DNA of 64,000 nucleotides from Selaginella moellendorffii (lineage: Eukaryota > Streptophyta > Lycopodiopsida > Selaginellales > Selaginellaceae), in contig NW_003314270.1 in the NCBI RefSeq assembly GCF_000143415.4, forward strand, positions 3,023,823 to 3,087,822. The letters run 5' to 3'. The translations under genes and the position numbers were made by a program. The stretch's first letter is position 1; every line of letters starts with the position of its first letter. Below the pieces are notes generated by a model that was not told the DNA's origin, did not search any database, and saw only the letters and a list, made by a program, of their open reading frames with translations. Positions 45,225-56,845 of this stretch are shown piece by piece.

Positions 45225-47230
45225 CTACTTGGGCTTCTCAGGCGTTCTTGCTGGTGGCGTTTGCTCTTGCTGGAAAGCGAGCGGTGGTAGAGGTTTTGCA
45301 GAGATGTTCTTGTGGGAAAATACCTTGATGAGCTCTTCCTGCTGCTTTAGAAATTCCAGTTTGCGCCGGCGCTCCTCAAGCGTGTCCTCGCTGGGCAGCA
45401 CTGTGACACCGACCGAGTCCACCACTTCGTCTGGAAGCGATGACAGTGTCGCTTGGACAGCTTCTGCCGGTTTTAGTTTGTCCGGGACGAACGCCCTGCA
45501 AGAAAAACAATGACACAGCCGGAAACGAAAGGTAAAGTTTTTACCTGGACAAGATGAGGAGCGAGGATGGTACTGAGTGATCTAGTGACAAATCAAGCCA
45601 GTTGCTTAGCTGCAGAAAGCTCTCTTCAAACTTAAGACGCAGTTTTCTGAAGAAAAATAGAGACTTTACCTGTGCTTTCATCTCTTGTGGTGTCAAAGAA
45701 ACAAGCATTCCTCGTTCCCGGCAAGCAGCTCGAAGCTCGGGTTCCGAAAGTGAGTATATTCCTTCCATTCTGATTAGCCGGTCATCGGATTTGATCCTGG
45801 AAGTAAGGAGCTACACTGCGTAAGCTTGAAGCTACTGCTAGCTCTTACCATGCCAGTTTTTTGCGAAGAGTGTAGCGCAGATACGCATCCGTCCCAAATG
45901 GTCGTAAGCCCATGTATTTACACATGCTTATCAATCGCGGCCTGCGTTTACAAGGAAAACGTTTAAACCTTTGGTGCAGGAAAATCACGGCTCAGACCTG
46001 CTGATGTTGTCCAAAGTCAGTTCGTCATTGAAGAGCTTTGCAAATCCCAGTATGTCCGCGTTTTTTATGCTTTGTCCAGTGCGGACCTGCCAGAGACAAA
46101 GCATGTTCCATAAAACCAGATGACAAAAAATATTATTCGCGAGGACCTTGGTCATAAAGTCGTCAAGATCTTTGGCGGTTTTCTGAATATCTTCTCCCCG
46201 TTTGGATTTGAGCTCGTCCACCATTTCCAGTAACGCATTCTTTAAGCCTTTCGCGTGGCGAAGCCGTGTTTCCAATCGTTTTGTCAACTCCGCCTGAAAA
46301 AACAGAACTAGACTGATTGTACGTTGGCGCAAAAGATATAAAACGGACCTCCTGCTTCAACTTGTCCTGGAATGTCGATGGTAGCATGTTGGGGAAGACC
46401 TTGAGAAGAACTGGCAGTAAGAACTCCATGAAGGGCACGATGACGATGATTATGAACGGGACTAAACGAGCAATGTCTCCTGCTGTCCGCCTTAGTTGGA
46501 GCTGTTCTCTTCGGCTTAGCTTCTTACCACCCGAGAGCTGGACGAGAAGCCTGGTGGAAATCCGGATCTCCGCCCATAGCAACTTACTTCCAACCCAATA
46601 ATGTTGCAACTCCAGCCACACAGTCGTCTTTGCTTTCTTGAGCCACTTTGCCCAGTCCTCTCTGGAGTAAGCAAACTATTAAGAAAATCAAGGAACTAGC
46701 ACTAACAAAAAACCTTGCCTGCTCATCGAAGCCATGTTTCTCAGTCCCGAGCCGATCCTCACAAGCAGATTCCATGTCTTTTGCAGAAGGGTCTTCTTCT
46801 CCAACTTATCCGGCAAAGGATCGTCACTAACTTGGAGTTCTTCCACTGATGCCGCAAGCCTCTTGCGCCACTTCCTCGCCTTTTCTTTCTCTTCCTCACT
46901 CGCCACCTTCCTATCATTTCTGGAAGAAGCATCGGAGGAGAAAAATAACAATGGCGGGAGCCGAGCAGCAGCTCCATCCTTGAAGCCATGAGGGACACGA
47001 AATCTTCCCTGGTCTACTCTACGAAGCTCGACTCTATATCCATGTTGCTGCTGCTGCTGCTGCTTATCCCTTCCACCATTAGAAGACACAAGACAATCGA
47101 GCAAACTGGGAAGAGCTCGATATCCGGAGTTGTGTGGAGGGACGTAGCGAAAGCTGACAACAGTAGCGTTCCTGTGCTGTGCTAATCTTCTCACGGCAAA
47201 GCTGAGGCTCCCAGCAACACGGACTTCCAT
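45225..47230 (-). CDS. LETM1: LETM1-like mitochondrial inner-membrane protein
   Basis: Nine exons give 521 aa: 46714-47230, 46349-46659, 46147-46293, 45998-46086, 45849-45941, 45670-45796, 45545-45609, 45324-45495, 45225-45269. LETM1 proteins act in mitochondrial K+/Ca2+-H+ exchange and in inner-membrane and ribosome organisation. The N-terminus is Arg-rich and amphipathic, fitting a presequence, with a Gln run. The LETM1 core follows: WVGSKLLWAEIRIS, LSRREQLQLRRT, the membrane span LVPFIIIVIVPFMEFLLP and FPNMLPSTFQ. The ribosome-binding-like domain ends with LDLSLDHSVPSSLLILSRAF. Some introns (60 and 57 nt) are multiples of three without stops, so retention would keep the frame. An inverted partial copy lies at 54010-54900. 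Confidence 0.93.
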
Positions 47231-47455
47231 GAGAAATCCAGCAGCACGGCACCAAAGCAAAGCTGCCTCCCATTAGATCGTCGAGCAGTAAAAATCCAAA
47301 TCTTGGTCCAGCCGTCCCGGGAAGATGGAAGGCCAAATGGCTGCTTGAATTCCCGGAGCAAACTAAACAAGGAGTCGTGACCATCTGGATCCAAAGTCTC
47401 CGATGTGGCACGGCCATGTCACACTAGCTAAGCTGCTGACAAGGAAGGTATTTTC

Positions 47456-47839
47456 TTACTTGCAATAGCGGTCGGCTTTCTTCTTCACGCGCTCGTCCAG
47501 AGCCGCCTCTCGCGATGCCGATTCCTTCACAGACGCCGCGACAGCCGCGGCCGCGGCAGCAGAAGATTTCGGGATCTCATACCCGAATCTCTTCGTCTCC
47601 ACAGGGAAGAGCTCCTCGTATTTCTTACTCTTCTTCCCATCCGGCGCATGCCCTATCCCTGTGTCGATCTCATAGCCCCCGGATTCCTCCAGTGTCTTCC
47701 CTGCGCCGGATTCTTCCTCCTCCTGCGCCTTGGCTTTCTTCTTCTTCCTCTTCTTCGCGATCGGCCTGTCGGCCGCATTGGCGCCGAGCTTGAGCGAGAG
47801 CTTACCTCCCTTGACGCTCTCGTAGGCGGACGATGCCAT
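47456..47839 (-). CDS. Small lysine-rich protein, FAM32A-like N-terminus
   Basis: An intronless 127-aa frame from ATG 47839 to TAA. The start SAYESVKGGKLSLK followed by a KKRKKKKAK cluster resembles the N-terminus of FAM32A-type nuclear proteins, but the rest (YEELFPVETKRFGYEIPK, an Ala run, LDERVKKKADRYCK) does not fit what I know of that family. Likely nuclear from the basic cluster. It lies 225 bp upstream of LETM1 on the same strand. A fragment of its C-terminal coding sequence is part of the rearranged copy at 54080-54100. Confidence 0.7.
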   Translation of the reverse strand: MASSAYESVKGGKLSLKLGANAADRPIAKKRKKKKAKAQEEEESGAGKTLEESGGYEIDTGIGHAPDGKKSKKYEELFPVETKRFGYEIPKSSAAAAAAVAASVKESASREAALDERVKKKADRYCK

Positions 47840-49667
47840 CCCTAAGAACCCTAAAATTTAGGGCTCTAGATTCTTTAACCCTTGAATCTTTAGACATCTA
47901 ACTTGCCAGTGGCTGTATGTTATAAACCACGTCAAATTTCCGTGAATGTTAAATGTGAAACCAAATGTTGAAATAAAATATGTAACGAAAGATTCTATAA
48001 TATCCTATTATACACTACTTGTACAGATCCTCTACTTGGCTTGGTGTGTGATAGCCCAAAATGTATTGTCCTACTCAAAAATATCACTGAAGTTGATGTT
48101 TTAACAGGCTTTAACACTACCACACATGGAGAATATACTTGGAAATATGATATTCCTTGTAGGATGAGTGGCCAATCAATCGATCCAACACGCCACAGAG
48201 AACAATGTTGGTGTGATACACGATTTGGTTGTGTTGTTTGCTAGTTTCTTATTTCATGGCTGTGGGTGAAACAAACAAAGGCCAACGCTCATAGAATATT
48301 CTTAGAATTTTTCAGTTGGTCGTGTTGTTCTCCTTTCATCCATTAATAGTAGTATTTGAAAAGCTAAACTAACTTTAGATGAAGAGAGTCCAAGGTAATA
48401 CTTAAATGAAGGGAGTTCAAAGTAATACAGCCATAGAGAAAAGATGTGTAAATAGCAATATCAACATTGTAGCACACAAAAATGAAAGAAAAAAAAATTC
48501 ATATGATAATACAGTTATGGAAATAAAAGAATAAGAATAAAGCAATAACTCAAATTATATAATAATACGGTTAAAAAACTTAATTTTCCCCTTCTTCGGA
48601 AAGCCATATTGGAAACTCAGAAACACTTTTTTCATGTCCATCCTTGATTTCATGTGACCTCATCCATGAATAACTATTCTATTGAACCAAAAATTCCTAA
48701 ATTGTTTTGTTATATGCCTTTACTAACTTTTGAGTGAAAATTCTTATTGGACTAATCTTTTCAACATTAATCTTTAAGACTTGGATTATGAATTGATCCA
48801 TAACATCACTAGAGTGTATACATGTTTTAAACTTGGTGATATGAATGTTTGATGAATTTTCAAACTAACTAATAAATCCAAAGTGTAAGTAAGATCCCCC
48901 ACATATTGTTAAATTGTCCAAAGTCCATAATATTGTAGAGACAACTTAACACTATTACCTCCTTTTAGAGACCATTTTACATTACTTAGCTTAAAGAAAA
49001 TTTTATCAGCAATTTTATACTTTTGATGATAATGATATTCATTAGTTAACCTTTTATCTTGTTTTTGAGCTTGCCTGCTCAAGATTATTTGAATAATCTT
49101 GAGAAAATCACAAACTCAAACTCACAATAAGCCTTGATTTATAACTATATGAATGGCAATGCTAATAATTAATTATTAAGCACTATTGTAAACAAACTTA
49201 AGCAAACTTAGGTTCTTTTTTATACTCCTCGCTAAGTCAAGTTTCCCACTTCTAAAAACTAATTTATATGCTTTATCTATCAATTCAATTGATTGTAGAT
49301 GCTTACTATTAATTATGCTCAACTTAGTCTCTAACTCGCAAAGACTCTCAATATTGCACTCTTAAGCAATCTTTAACTTTCTATCATAAAATTATTCTTT
49401 CTCTATGTTTTAGGTAGTATTGCCCTAAAGTTATACTCCTTACTCATTTCATTGATATATATTAGAATAGATGGCAAAGGAGTGGGATATTGAGAAATAT
49501 GACATTAATGATGATGACTATGATGAAAAAGAGGAGACTCTTAATGATAGAAATAGAAACTCAAAAAACATAAAAAAGGTAAAGGGATATTTATCAATTT
49601 TATGTTTGTGATTGACAACCATATGTGGTTTTGGTTTAAAAACAAGTATATGATTGGAGGAGAGGAG
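47840..49667. other. AT-rich intergenic region
   Basis: About 1.8 kb of AT-rich DNA with no domain-bearing frame. A 67-codon frame at 48041-48244 has no recognised relatives. The right edge (from about 49630) begins the left arm of the inverted duplication. Confidence 0.5.
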
Positions 49668-52600
49668 ATGGAGGAGAGAGCGATGGCGGCAAATCACGCG
49701 CCATTGTCACCGCTCAGCTTCCTCTATAGATCCGCGGCAGTGTTTGGGGACAAAACATCGCTGATTCACGGCGCCTCATCCTTCACTTGGTCGCAAACTC
49801 TGGATCGATGCCGCCGTCTCGCATCCGCAATCTCACTCCGGCTCGGCGTCAATCCTGGCGCTGTGGTATGCGAGATTCCAGTGCTCTCGATCGAAATTGG
49901 CCGATCGATCCATCGAAATATCGTGTTCTTGGTTGTCATTTCTTGTTCTTGCGTTCTTCCAGGTCTCCGTCGTGGCGCCCAACGTCGCCGCGATCTATGA
50001 GATGCACTTCGGCGTTCCCATGGTCGGGGCGATCCTCAACACGATCAACTTCCGGCTGGACGCGCGCACAATCGCGCTGCTGCTGGATCACGCCCAGAGC
50101 CGCGCGGTCTTCGTGGACTCGGAGTTCTTCCCTCTCGTCACGCAAGCTCTCCAGCTCCTGGCCGAATCGTCCAAGCCTCTCCCCGAGCTCATCCTTATCA
50201 AAGATAAGTCCTATACTTCTCAAGCAGCTCACAGCTATGGTGGAATTCTAGAGTACGAGGAGTTGCTCGAGAATTCCAGCCCGGATTTTCCTCTCGTCTT
50301 TCCCGATGATGAAGAACAATCCATCGCCTTGAACTACACGTCCGGTACCACCTCCAGGCCCAAGGGTGTTCTCTACACTCACCGTGGAGCGTATCTCAAC
50401 TCCATAGCCAGCATTCTCCTGTGGGAGATGGGACCTTTTCCAGTCTACCTCTGGACGCTCCCAATGTTCCACTGCAATGGCTGGTGTTTTACGTGGGCGA
50501 TCGCGGCCCAAGGTGGAACCAACATTTGTCTACGCAACGTCACTGCCAAGGCCACCTTTGACGCCATAGCCGAGAGCTCCGTCACTCACCTCTCTGGAGC
50601 TCCCACGGTCCTCAACATGATCGCCAGCTCCATCCCCAGCGAGAGGAGAGATCTTCCACACAAGGTGGCGGTGAGAGTCGGGGGCGCTCCTCCGCCACCG
50701 GCGATTCTCTCGAGCATGGAGGAGCTCGGCTTCGTCGTAACACACTCTTACGGCCTCACGGAGACTTACGGGCCGGCGCTATTCTGCGCGTGGCGGCCTC
50801 ACTGGAACTCTTTTCCTCTCGAGGAGCGAGCCAAGCTCAAGAGCCGGCAAGGCGTCGTCCACCTCGGGCTCCACCAGGCCGACGTCAAGGATCCGGCAAC
50901 CATGGAGTCGGTTGCCCGAGATGGCCGGACACTGGGAGAAGTGATGGTCCGCGGAAGCACTGTGATGAAAGGCTACCACAGAGACGATGAAGCGACGAGG
51001 GCGGCGTTCCAGGGAGGATGGTTCCATACCGGTGACTTGGGAGTGATCCATCCGGATGGTTACATCCAGCTGCGCGACCGATCCAAGGATATCATCATCT
51101 CGGGTGGCGAGAACATCAGTAGCATCGAGGTGGAGTCCATTCTCTACGGCCATCCGGAAGTTCTCGAGGCGGCCGTGGTCGCTCGGCCCGACGATTTCTG
51201 GGGGGAGACGCCCTGCGCGTTCGTGACGCTCAAGAGGAGTGGTGGTGCGACCAGCGCTCGAGAGATCATCGATTACTGCCGGGCTCGGCTGCCCCACTTC
51301 ATGGTTCCTCGATCTGTGGTGTTTGGAGCGCTTCCAAAGACTTCCACTGGTAAGGTCCAAAAGTTCTTGCTCCGGGACAGGGCCAGAGCCATGGGAAGCC
51401 TCAGAGCTCCCAGCAAGCTTTGATACTAATAGATGGTTGTATTATAAGAAAGCATCAAGCAGAATTCTGATATTGTTTCAAATATGCCACAATGGCACGC
51501 AATAACATGTCTTTTGCTTATTAGCATCTTATAAGCATATTCTGCATGAATCAACAGTGAACAAGATTGTTACAGGATTGAATAAGATTTCCTGCTTTCT
51601 CGAAATTCATGGTCAAGCGACAAGGTTGGTTCAAAACTTCTCTCCTCCAGTATTTGTTATTGAAACTGCGAGGAGACTTTGTCGAGAAGAGGAACTCTTT
51701 TAACTGCGAGAGAGATTTTGTTAAACCAGTTATGAAAAAAAGAGAAGTTGTGATACTTACCATCGCCGTAGCAAGCCATGGTTACTGGGGTGGAAATAAT
51801 CTTCTCAGCAACTTTGCGAATATCATCCAAAGTCAGCTCACGAACGGTGTCGATAAACTCCTTTGCGGGTTTCCTGTCACCAAATAAAATGGTTACAATA
51901 GATTCACAAACCATTTAGCTCTCTAACCTGCAACCATAGGTGAGAATTTGCCGACCAATGTCCTCATTCACGACCACCTACAAAGAAAACATTTTGTTTA
52001 TCTATGGAAAGACAAAAAGTTTTTTTTTTTTTTTTTGGAAGAAAATATTGTTCTACTTCACGAACCCGAGACTCGAGATTCATCAAAACAAGTGAAACGG
52101 TTGCATTCTTTGCGCGCTCCAATTCAATCTCGTCGACTGGAATGGAAAAGAGCGATCACAGACAAGCGAGAAGAGAAAAGTTTCAAAGTACCTTCTCCAG
52201 GTTCTGCCACAGAAATAAGCTCATCTCCTATGAGATCTACAAGCTCGCCTACAAACTTGTGCTCCTAGAAGAAGATCACAGGAACACGCGTTTAGCAACT
52301 AGAAACTATTGCGAGAGGGTGCTACTCACAGACGATGCGTGAATTCCAAACAAGCCGGAGTCATTGTACACGGAAGTAAAAGCAGTAAAATTCTCCACCT
52401 TGGGATGAACAGCCAGAACGCGAGTATCTGGAAGAGTTATTGGAAAATCCAAGTAAGAAAAAAACCAAAACCACGAACCGTACTTACACAATCTAGAATG
52501 GACACCCTTGCCCGGGCCTCCGGAAGAAAACGAACCACCTCCTCCAAGAAGCGACTAAAGGACGCAGACATTCTTACAGTAAACTTGATAGAGAAGGGAA

Positions 52601-52685
52601 TCTTACTTGTAACACGGTCGCCGTGACAGCATCGCGTTCGTTTCTCCAGCCACCAGGGATTTCAAACGCGATGGAAACCGATGTA
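49630..52685 (+). repeat. Left arm of inverted duplication (AAE and MPP-alpha 3' half)
   Basis: Closely similar, inverted, to 55526-58650. It covers the acyl-activating enzyme gene and MPP-alpha exons 6-13. Similarity begins just upstream of the AAE start and ends inside MPP-alpha exon 6 near the sequence ACATCGG. Confidence 0.88.
49668..51423 (+). CDS. AAE: Peroxisomal acyl-activating enzyme (AMP-dependent acyl-CoA synthetase), copy 1
   Basis: Two exons (49668-49865 and 49963-51423) give 552 aa. The enzyme forms an acyl-AMP and then the CoA thioester of a small carboxylic acid. Motifs are the AMP-binding loop YTSGTTSRPKG (191-201), SYGLTETYGP, HTGDLG, RSKDIIISGGENI and the C-terminal catalytic lysine context PKTSTGKVQK. 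The last three residues are SKL, a type-1 peroxisome signal. Similarity is to the plant AAE clade that includes acetate- and butyrate-CoA ligase-like enzymes. The substrate is not predictable. An alternative start (49683, MAANHAPLSP) fits the family equally well. The second copy differs at only a few positions and keeps an intact frame. Confidence 0.93.
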
Positions 52686-53984
52686 GTCTGCTTAAGGAAT
52701 GAAAGTATTAAATCTGTCTACACTTCCACACAGAAAGAACAAGAAAAAAACGAAGAGGAAGAAGAAAAACTCTTACATCACTTTCGCCTTGAAGCCGCCA
52801 CTCGCCACCAACATACTCGGACTTCACAGGCTCTGGAGGAGCCACCAGAGGCATGTCCTCGAACAACGGTTTAACCAGCGAGAGGAAATAGTCGTGTTCG
52901 ACGCCAGAGCCAGCGAAAACCATCCGTGAAGCTGTATAGTTTGCCTAGAAAGATCCATGGTATTAGAAAACCACAAGAACAAGGAAAACTAAAAGAAGAG
53001 AGGAAGAACTTACAGCTACAAACTCGTGAAGAGCGCGAGAGTCGACTCTATCCAACGAGGACTCGCTTGTCACCAGTGCTTTGCCAAGAGGGCCCTTATA
53101 ACCGGCAGGATGGAGAGCCTCGAGAAGCATTGCTTGAGGATCCTTCGCCATCTCTTGAATCTCTTCTCTCAAGATATCCACCTGTGGATCCAAAAGAAAA
53201 AGAAAGTTCTCAAAGATGATCAATCAACCAGCGAGAAAGGGACCTGTTCTTTGATTTCCCAGTCGTGGAAAGCCGGGTTCCGGATGCTATCGGCAAGAAG
53301 CTCCACAATCTCGGGAACAAAGCTCCTTATCACATCACCCGTATAAGACATTTGCTCTCGCGAAGCAGACGCAAGAACATTACCGCCGATGGCTTCCGCT
53401 TCGCGGACAAGCCTCAAGTGCGTCCGGTTTCGCGTGCTCTTGAAAGCCATGCGTTCCAGAATATGGCTCACGCCGGAGTTGAAAGGAGTCTCGTGAGAGC
53501 TGCCGGAATCAACATAAACTCCAATGGTTGCTGTCGGTCCCTGCACGAGAGATGGAGTAAGAACTCTCACAAAAAAAAAACGATTTTGAGCGTAGAAAAC
53601 CATCGAGAATGGCAAGAGCTTCTCACCATAGTGTTCTCGGAAGCCACCGTCAATCCATTGGCGAGTTTGGTGATTTTAGTCTCCACTGGCAGAGCAAAGC
53701 CATCGTCCAGATCGAGAGGGAGTTTGACGCCTGGAAGAGGCTCGTAGAGCGTGGGAAGATCTGATAGCAGGCCCTTCTTTTTCTTGCGCTGGAACCACGA
53801 GAGCAACCCCTTTCCTTTGGGCTCCTCTGCGGCTGCTGTTCTGGCTGCTAAAGCTTGCTTGGAGACTCTGGAAGTCGAGATCGATCTCCAAGTATCGAGA
53901 GCGGCCTGAAAGAACTGATTCAATCGCCGCATTCAAGCTCCCAATGAGAGATCTCACCTCGCCCAGCCGCCTCGCTTTCTTCAT
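51657..53984 (-). CDS. MPPA: Mitochondrial processing peptidase subunit alpha
   Basis: Thirteen exons, 512 aa: 53958-53984, 53627-53905, 53244-53540, 53014-53181, 52777-52944, 52607-52687, 52488-52554, 52330-52427, 52192-52264, 52066-52136, 51928-51977, 51761-51873, 51657-51703. Codon phase is consistent throughout. MPP removes mitochondrial presequences. In plants it is part of the cytochrome bc1 complex. The alpha subunit binds substrate and lacks the zinc site. Here the region reads [10 protein letters not shown], without the second zinc-binding His of the beta subunit. The Gly-rich substrate-gating loop [16 protein letters not shown] is encoded at 52488-52554. The N-terminus is Arg/Ser-rich. 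It converges on AAE copy 1, 233 bp between stops. The first exon of 9 codons is inferred from splice signals only. Confidence 0.93.
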
Positions 53985-54009
53985 CCCCCTCGCTAGGGTT
54001 TATTCAAGG

Positions 54010-54900
54010 TTTAAGGACCCTAAATTTTAGGGCTCTTGGGCAAGCGGTCGAGACGAAGAAGAAATCCAGGGATCCAGGGAAGAAAGCCGACCGCTATTGC
54101 AAGTAAGCCTGGGCAGCTTAGCTAGTTCTGCCACATCGAAGACTTTGGATCCAGATGGCCACGACTCCTTGTTTAGATTGCCCCGGGAATTCAAGCAGCT
54201 TCCATCGTCTGGATCGACCAAGATTCGACGATCTAAGAGGCAGGTAGTGGGAGCGTCAGCTTGGCCGTGAGAAGATTAGCACAGCACAGGAACGCTACTG
54301 CTGTCGCTACTTTCCTTCACACAACTCCGGCTATCGAGTTCTTCCCAGTTTGCTTGATTGTCTTGCGGTGAGAGGAGGGAGAAAGAGAAGCAGCAGCAGC
54401 AACATATCGAGTCGCTCAACAACAACAAATATCAAGGATGGAGCTGTTCTCATTCCGATGCTTCTTCCAGAAAGGGCAGGAAGGTGGCGAGTGAGGCTGA
54501 AGAACTCCACGTTAGTGATGATCCTTGGCCGGATAAGTTGAAGAGGAAGGCCCAACCAGAAACTCGCTTTCGGAACCCGAGGGCTAGTTTCCTTGACACC
54601 ACAAGAGATGATAGCGTCTTAAGTCTGAAGAGCTTTCTGCAGAAGCAAATGGCTCGACTTTTAGATCGCTCTGTTCCAGGTAAAAACTTGGACTTTCGTT
54701 TCTGGTTATTTCATTGCTTGCTGTTTGATTTCTTGCAGAGCGTTCCCAGCGAGAAGAGCGCCAGCATTTCCAGAACAGCTCAGAGAGAGCTCATCAAGGT
54801 ATTTTCCCACAAGAAAAGAAAATCCGCTAACACTCGTTACTCTTTCTCCAGCAAAAGCAAACACCACCGACCAAAAAAGCCTAAGTAGCTGCTTATAACT
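54010..54900 (+). pseudogene. Inverted, rearranged fragment of the lysine-rich gene and LETM1
   Basis: The order on the plus strand is: the last codons of the 47456-47839 gene (about 54080), the spacer between the two genes, parts of LETM1 exon 1 (54290-54600), a piece resembling exon 6 ('acaccacaagagatga', 54596), part of the exon 7 segment, and the LETM1 3' end ('gagctcatcaaggtatt', 54788). Most of the LETM1 core, including the membrane span, is missing and the frame is lost. It lies in the spacer of the inverted duplication, head to head with MPP-alpha. Confidence 0.75.
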
Positions 54901-55525
54901 TCCGTCGGAGTTTTCAGGCAACTTGCTGGCCATTGGGAAAAGAAGAAGAAGCATTTTATGGTCGCAATGGCTGATAATGTGAAGCTCTCATCTTGTGTCT
55001 TCTACTGATATGGGAATTCCGGATCTATGCGTCTGAGCCAACTGTAAGAAACCCACTTTAAAGTTTTTGCTTGAAATTGAGAGGAAACCTTTATGTCACA
55101 ATGTCATTGTGGCACCTTGGCATCATCCACCATAACAATTTCCCATGGGCATCCTTTTCATCAAACCGTGGGAGAGAACCTCCTGTTTCTATGCACTTCA
55201 AGCACCATCTTAAATCAGGGGAATTTTTCAAGAATATTCTATGGCCTGGGTTAGGTGTCAATCAATTTTGTGAGGACAAAATGAAAATTGACTTTTTATG
55301 ACAAAACTTATGGCCATATTTCATGGTAATCACCAAACCAACTTTTTTATGAAGATTTTCTACACTTTATCAATAAGCTTGTAGAGCTTGATCTCTGCTA
55401 GATATTAAGCAGAGGACTTTGTTTTTAGATGCATATGCTGATTTTGTGATCTTTTCAGATGTATTGACACCTACAATGAATTACTAAAGGTTTGAGTTCA
55501 ATAAATATGCAGTAGAAAGTCAAGA
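54901..55525. other. Spacer of the inverted duplication, no gene
   Basis: A 76-codon frame at 55071-55301 has no recognisable domain. The rest is AT-rich. Confidence 0.4.
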
Positions 55526-56560
55526 ACATCGGTTTCCATCGCGCTTGAAATCCCTGGTGGCTGGAGAAACGAACGCGATGTTGTCACGGCGACCGTGTTA
55601 CAAGTAAGCTTCCCTTCTCTATCAAGTTTACTGTAAGAATGTCTACGTCCTTTAGTCGCTTCTGGTTCGTTTTCTTCCGGAGGCCCGGGCAAGGGTGTCC
55701 ATTCTAGATTGTGTAAGTACGGTTCGTGGTTTTGGTTTTCTTCTTACTTAATTTTTCCAGTAACTCTTCCAGATACTCGCATTCTGGCTGTTCATCCCAT
55801 GGTGGAAAATTTTACTGCTTTTACTTCCGTGTACAATGACTCCGGCTTGTTTGGAATTCACGCATCGTCTGTGAGTAGCACTCTCTCGCAATAGTTTCTA
55901 GTTGCTAAACGCGTGTTCCTGTGATCTTCTTCTAGGAGCACAAGTTTGTAGGCGAGCTTGTAGATCTCATAGGAGATGAGCTACTTTGAAACTTTTCTCT
56001 TCTCGCTTGTCTTTGATCGCTCTTTTCCATTCCAGTCGACGAGATTGAATTGGAGCGCACACAGAATGCAACCGTTTCACTTGTTTTGATTAATCTCGAG
56101 TCTCGGGTTCGTGAAGTAGAACAATATTTTCTTCCAAAAAAAAAAAACTTTTTGTCTTTCCATAGATAAACAAAATGTTTTCTTTGTAGGTGGTCGTGAA
56201 TGAGGACATTGGTCGGCAAATTCTCACCTATGGTTGCAGGTTAGAGAGCTAAATGGTTTGTGAATCTATTTGTGACCATTTTATTTGGTGACAGGAAACC
56301 CGCAAAGGAGTTTATCGACACCGTTCGAGAGCTGACTTTGGATGATATTGGCAAAGTTGCTGAGAAGATTATTTCCACCCCAGTAACCATGGCTTGCTAC
56401 GGGTGATGGTAAGTATCACAACTTCTCTTTGTTTCACAACTGGTTTAACAAAATCTCTCTCACAGTTAAAAGAGTTCCTCTTCTCGACAAAGTCTCCTCG
56501 CAGTTTCAATAACAATTACTGGAGGAGAGAAGTTTTGAACCAACCTCGTCGCTTGACCAT
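55526..56560 (+). pseudogene. Truncated MPP-alpha fragment (exons 6-13)
   Basis: It corresponds to the 3' half of the gene at 51657-52687. It starts inside exon 6 and has no upstream exons. Exon 7 has lost the Gly-rich loop ('cgcttctggttcg', near 55658). Exon 9 has a deletion of about 30 bp at its donor (near 55982). Exon 12 has an extra base before its donor (near 56402) that would shift the frame. No start codon or promoter is evident. Confidence 0.88.
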
Positions 56561-56845
56561 GAATTACGAGAAAGCAGGAAATCTTATTCAATCCTGTAAC
56601 AAAGTTATTCGTTCACTGTTGTATTCATGCAGCATATGATTTAAGATGCTAATAAGTATATCTCAGTATGTTAGTCTATTCACAAGTGCTTAAAAGGAGC
56701 TTTTTGCACGATTGCTGCAAAGGACCTGTTATTGATGGTACGTGCCATTGTGGCACATTTGAAACAACTCAGTTTGTGATATATTAGAATTCTGCTTGAT
56801 CAATGCTTTCTTATATTACTACCATCTTACTAAACATAATTAGTA

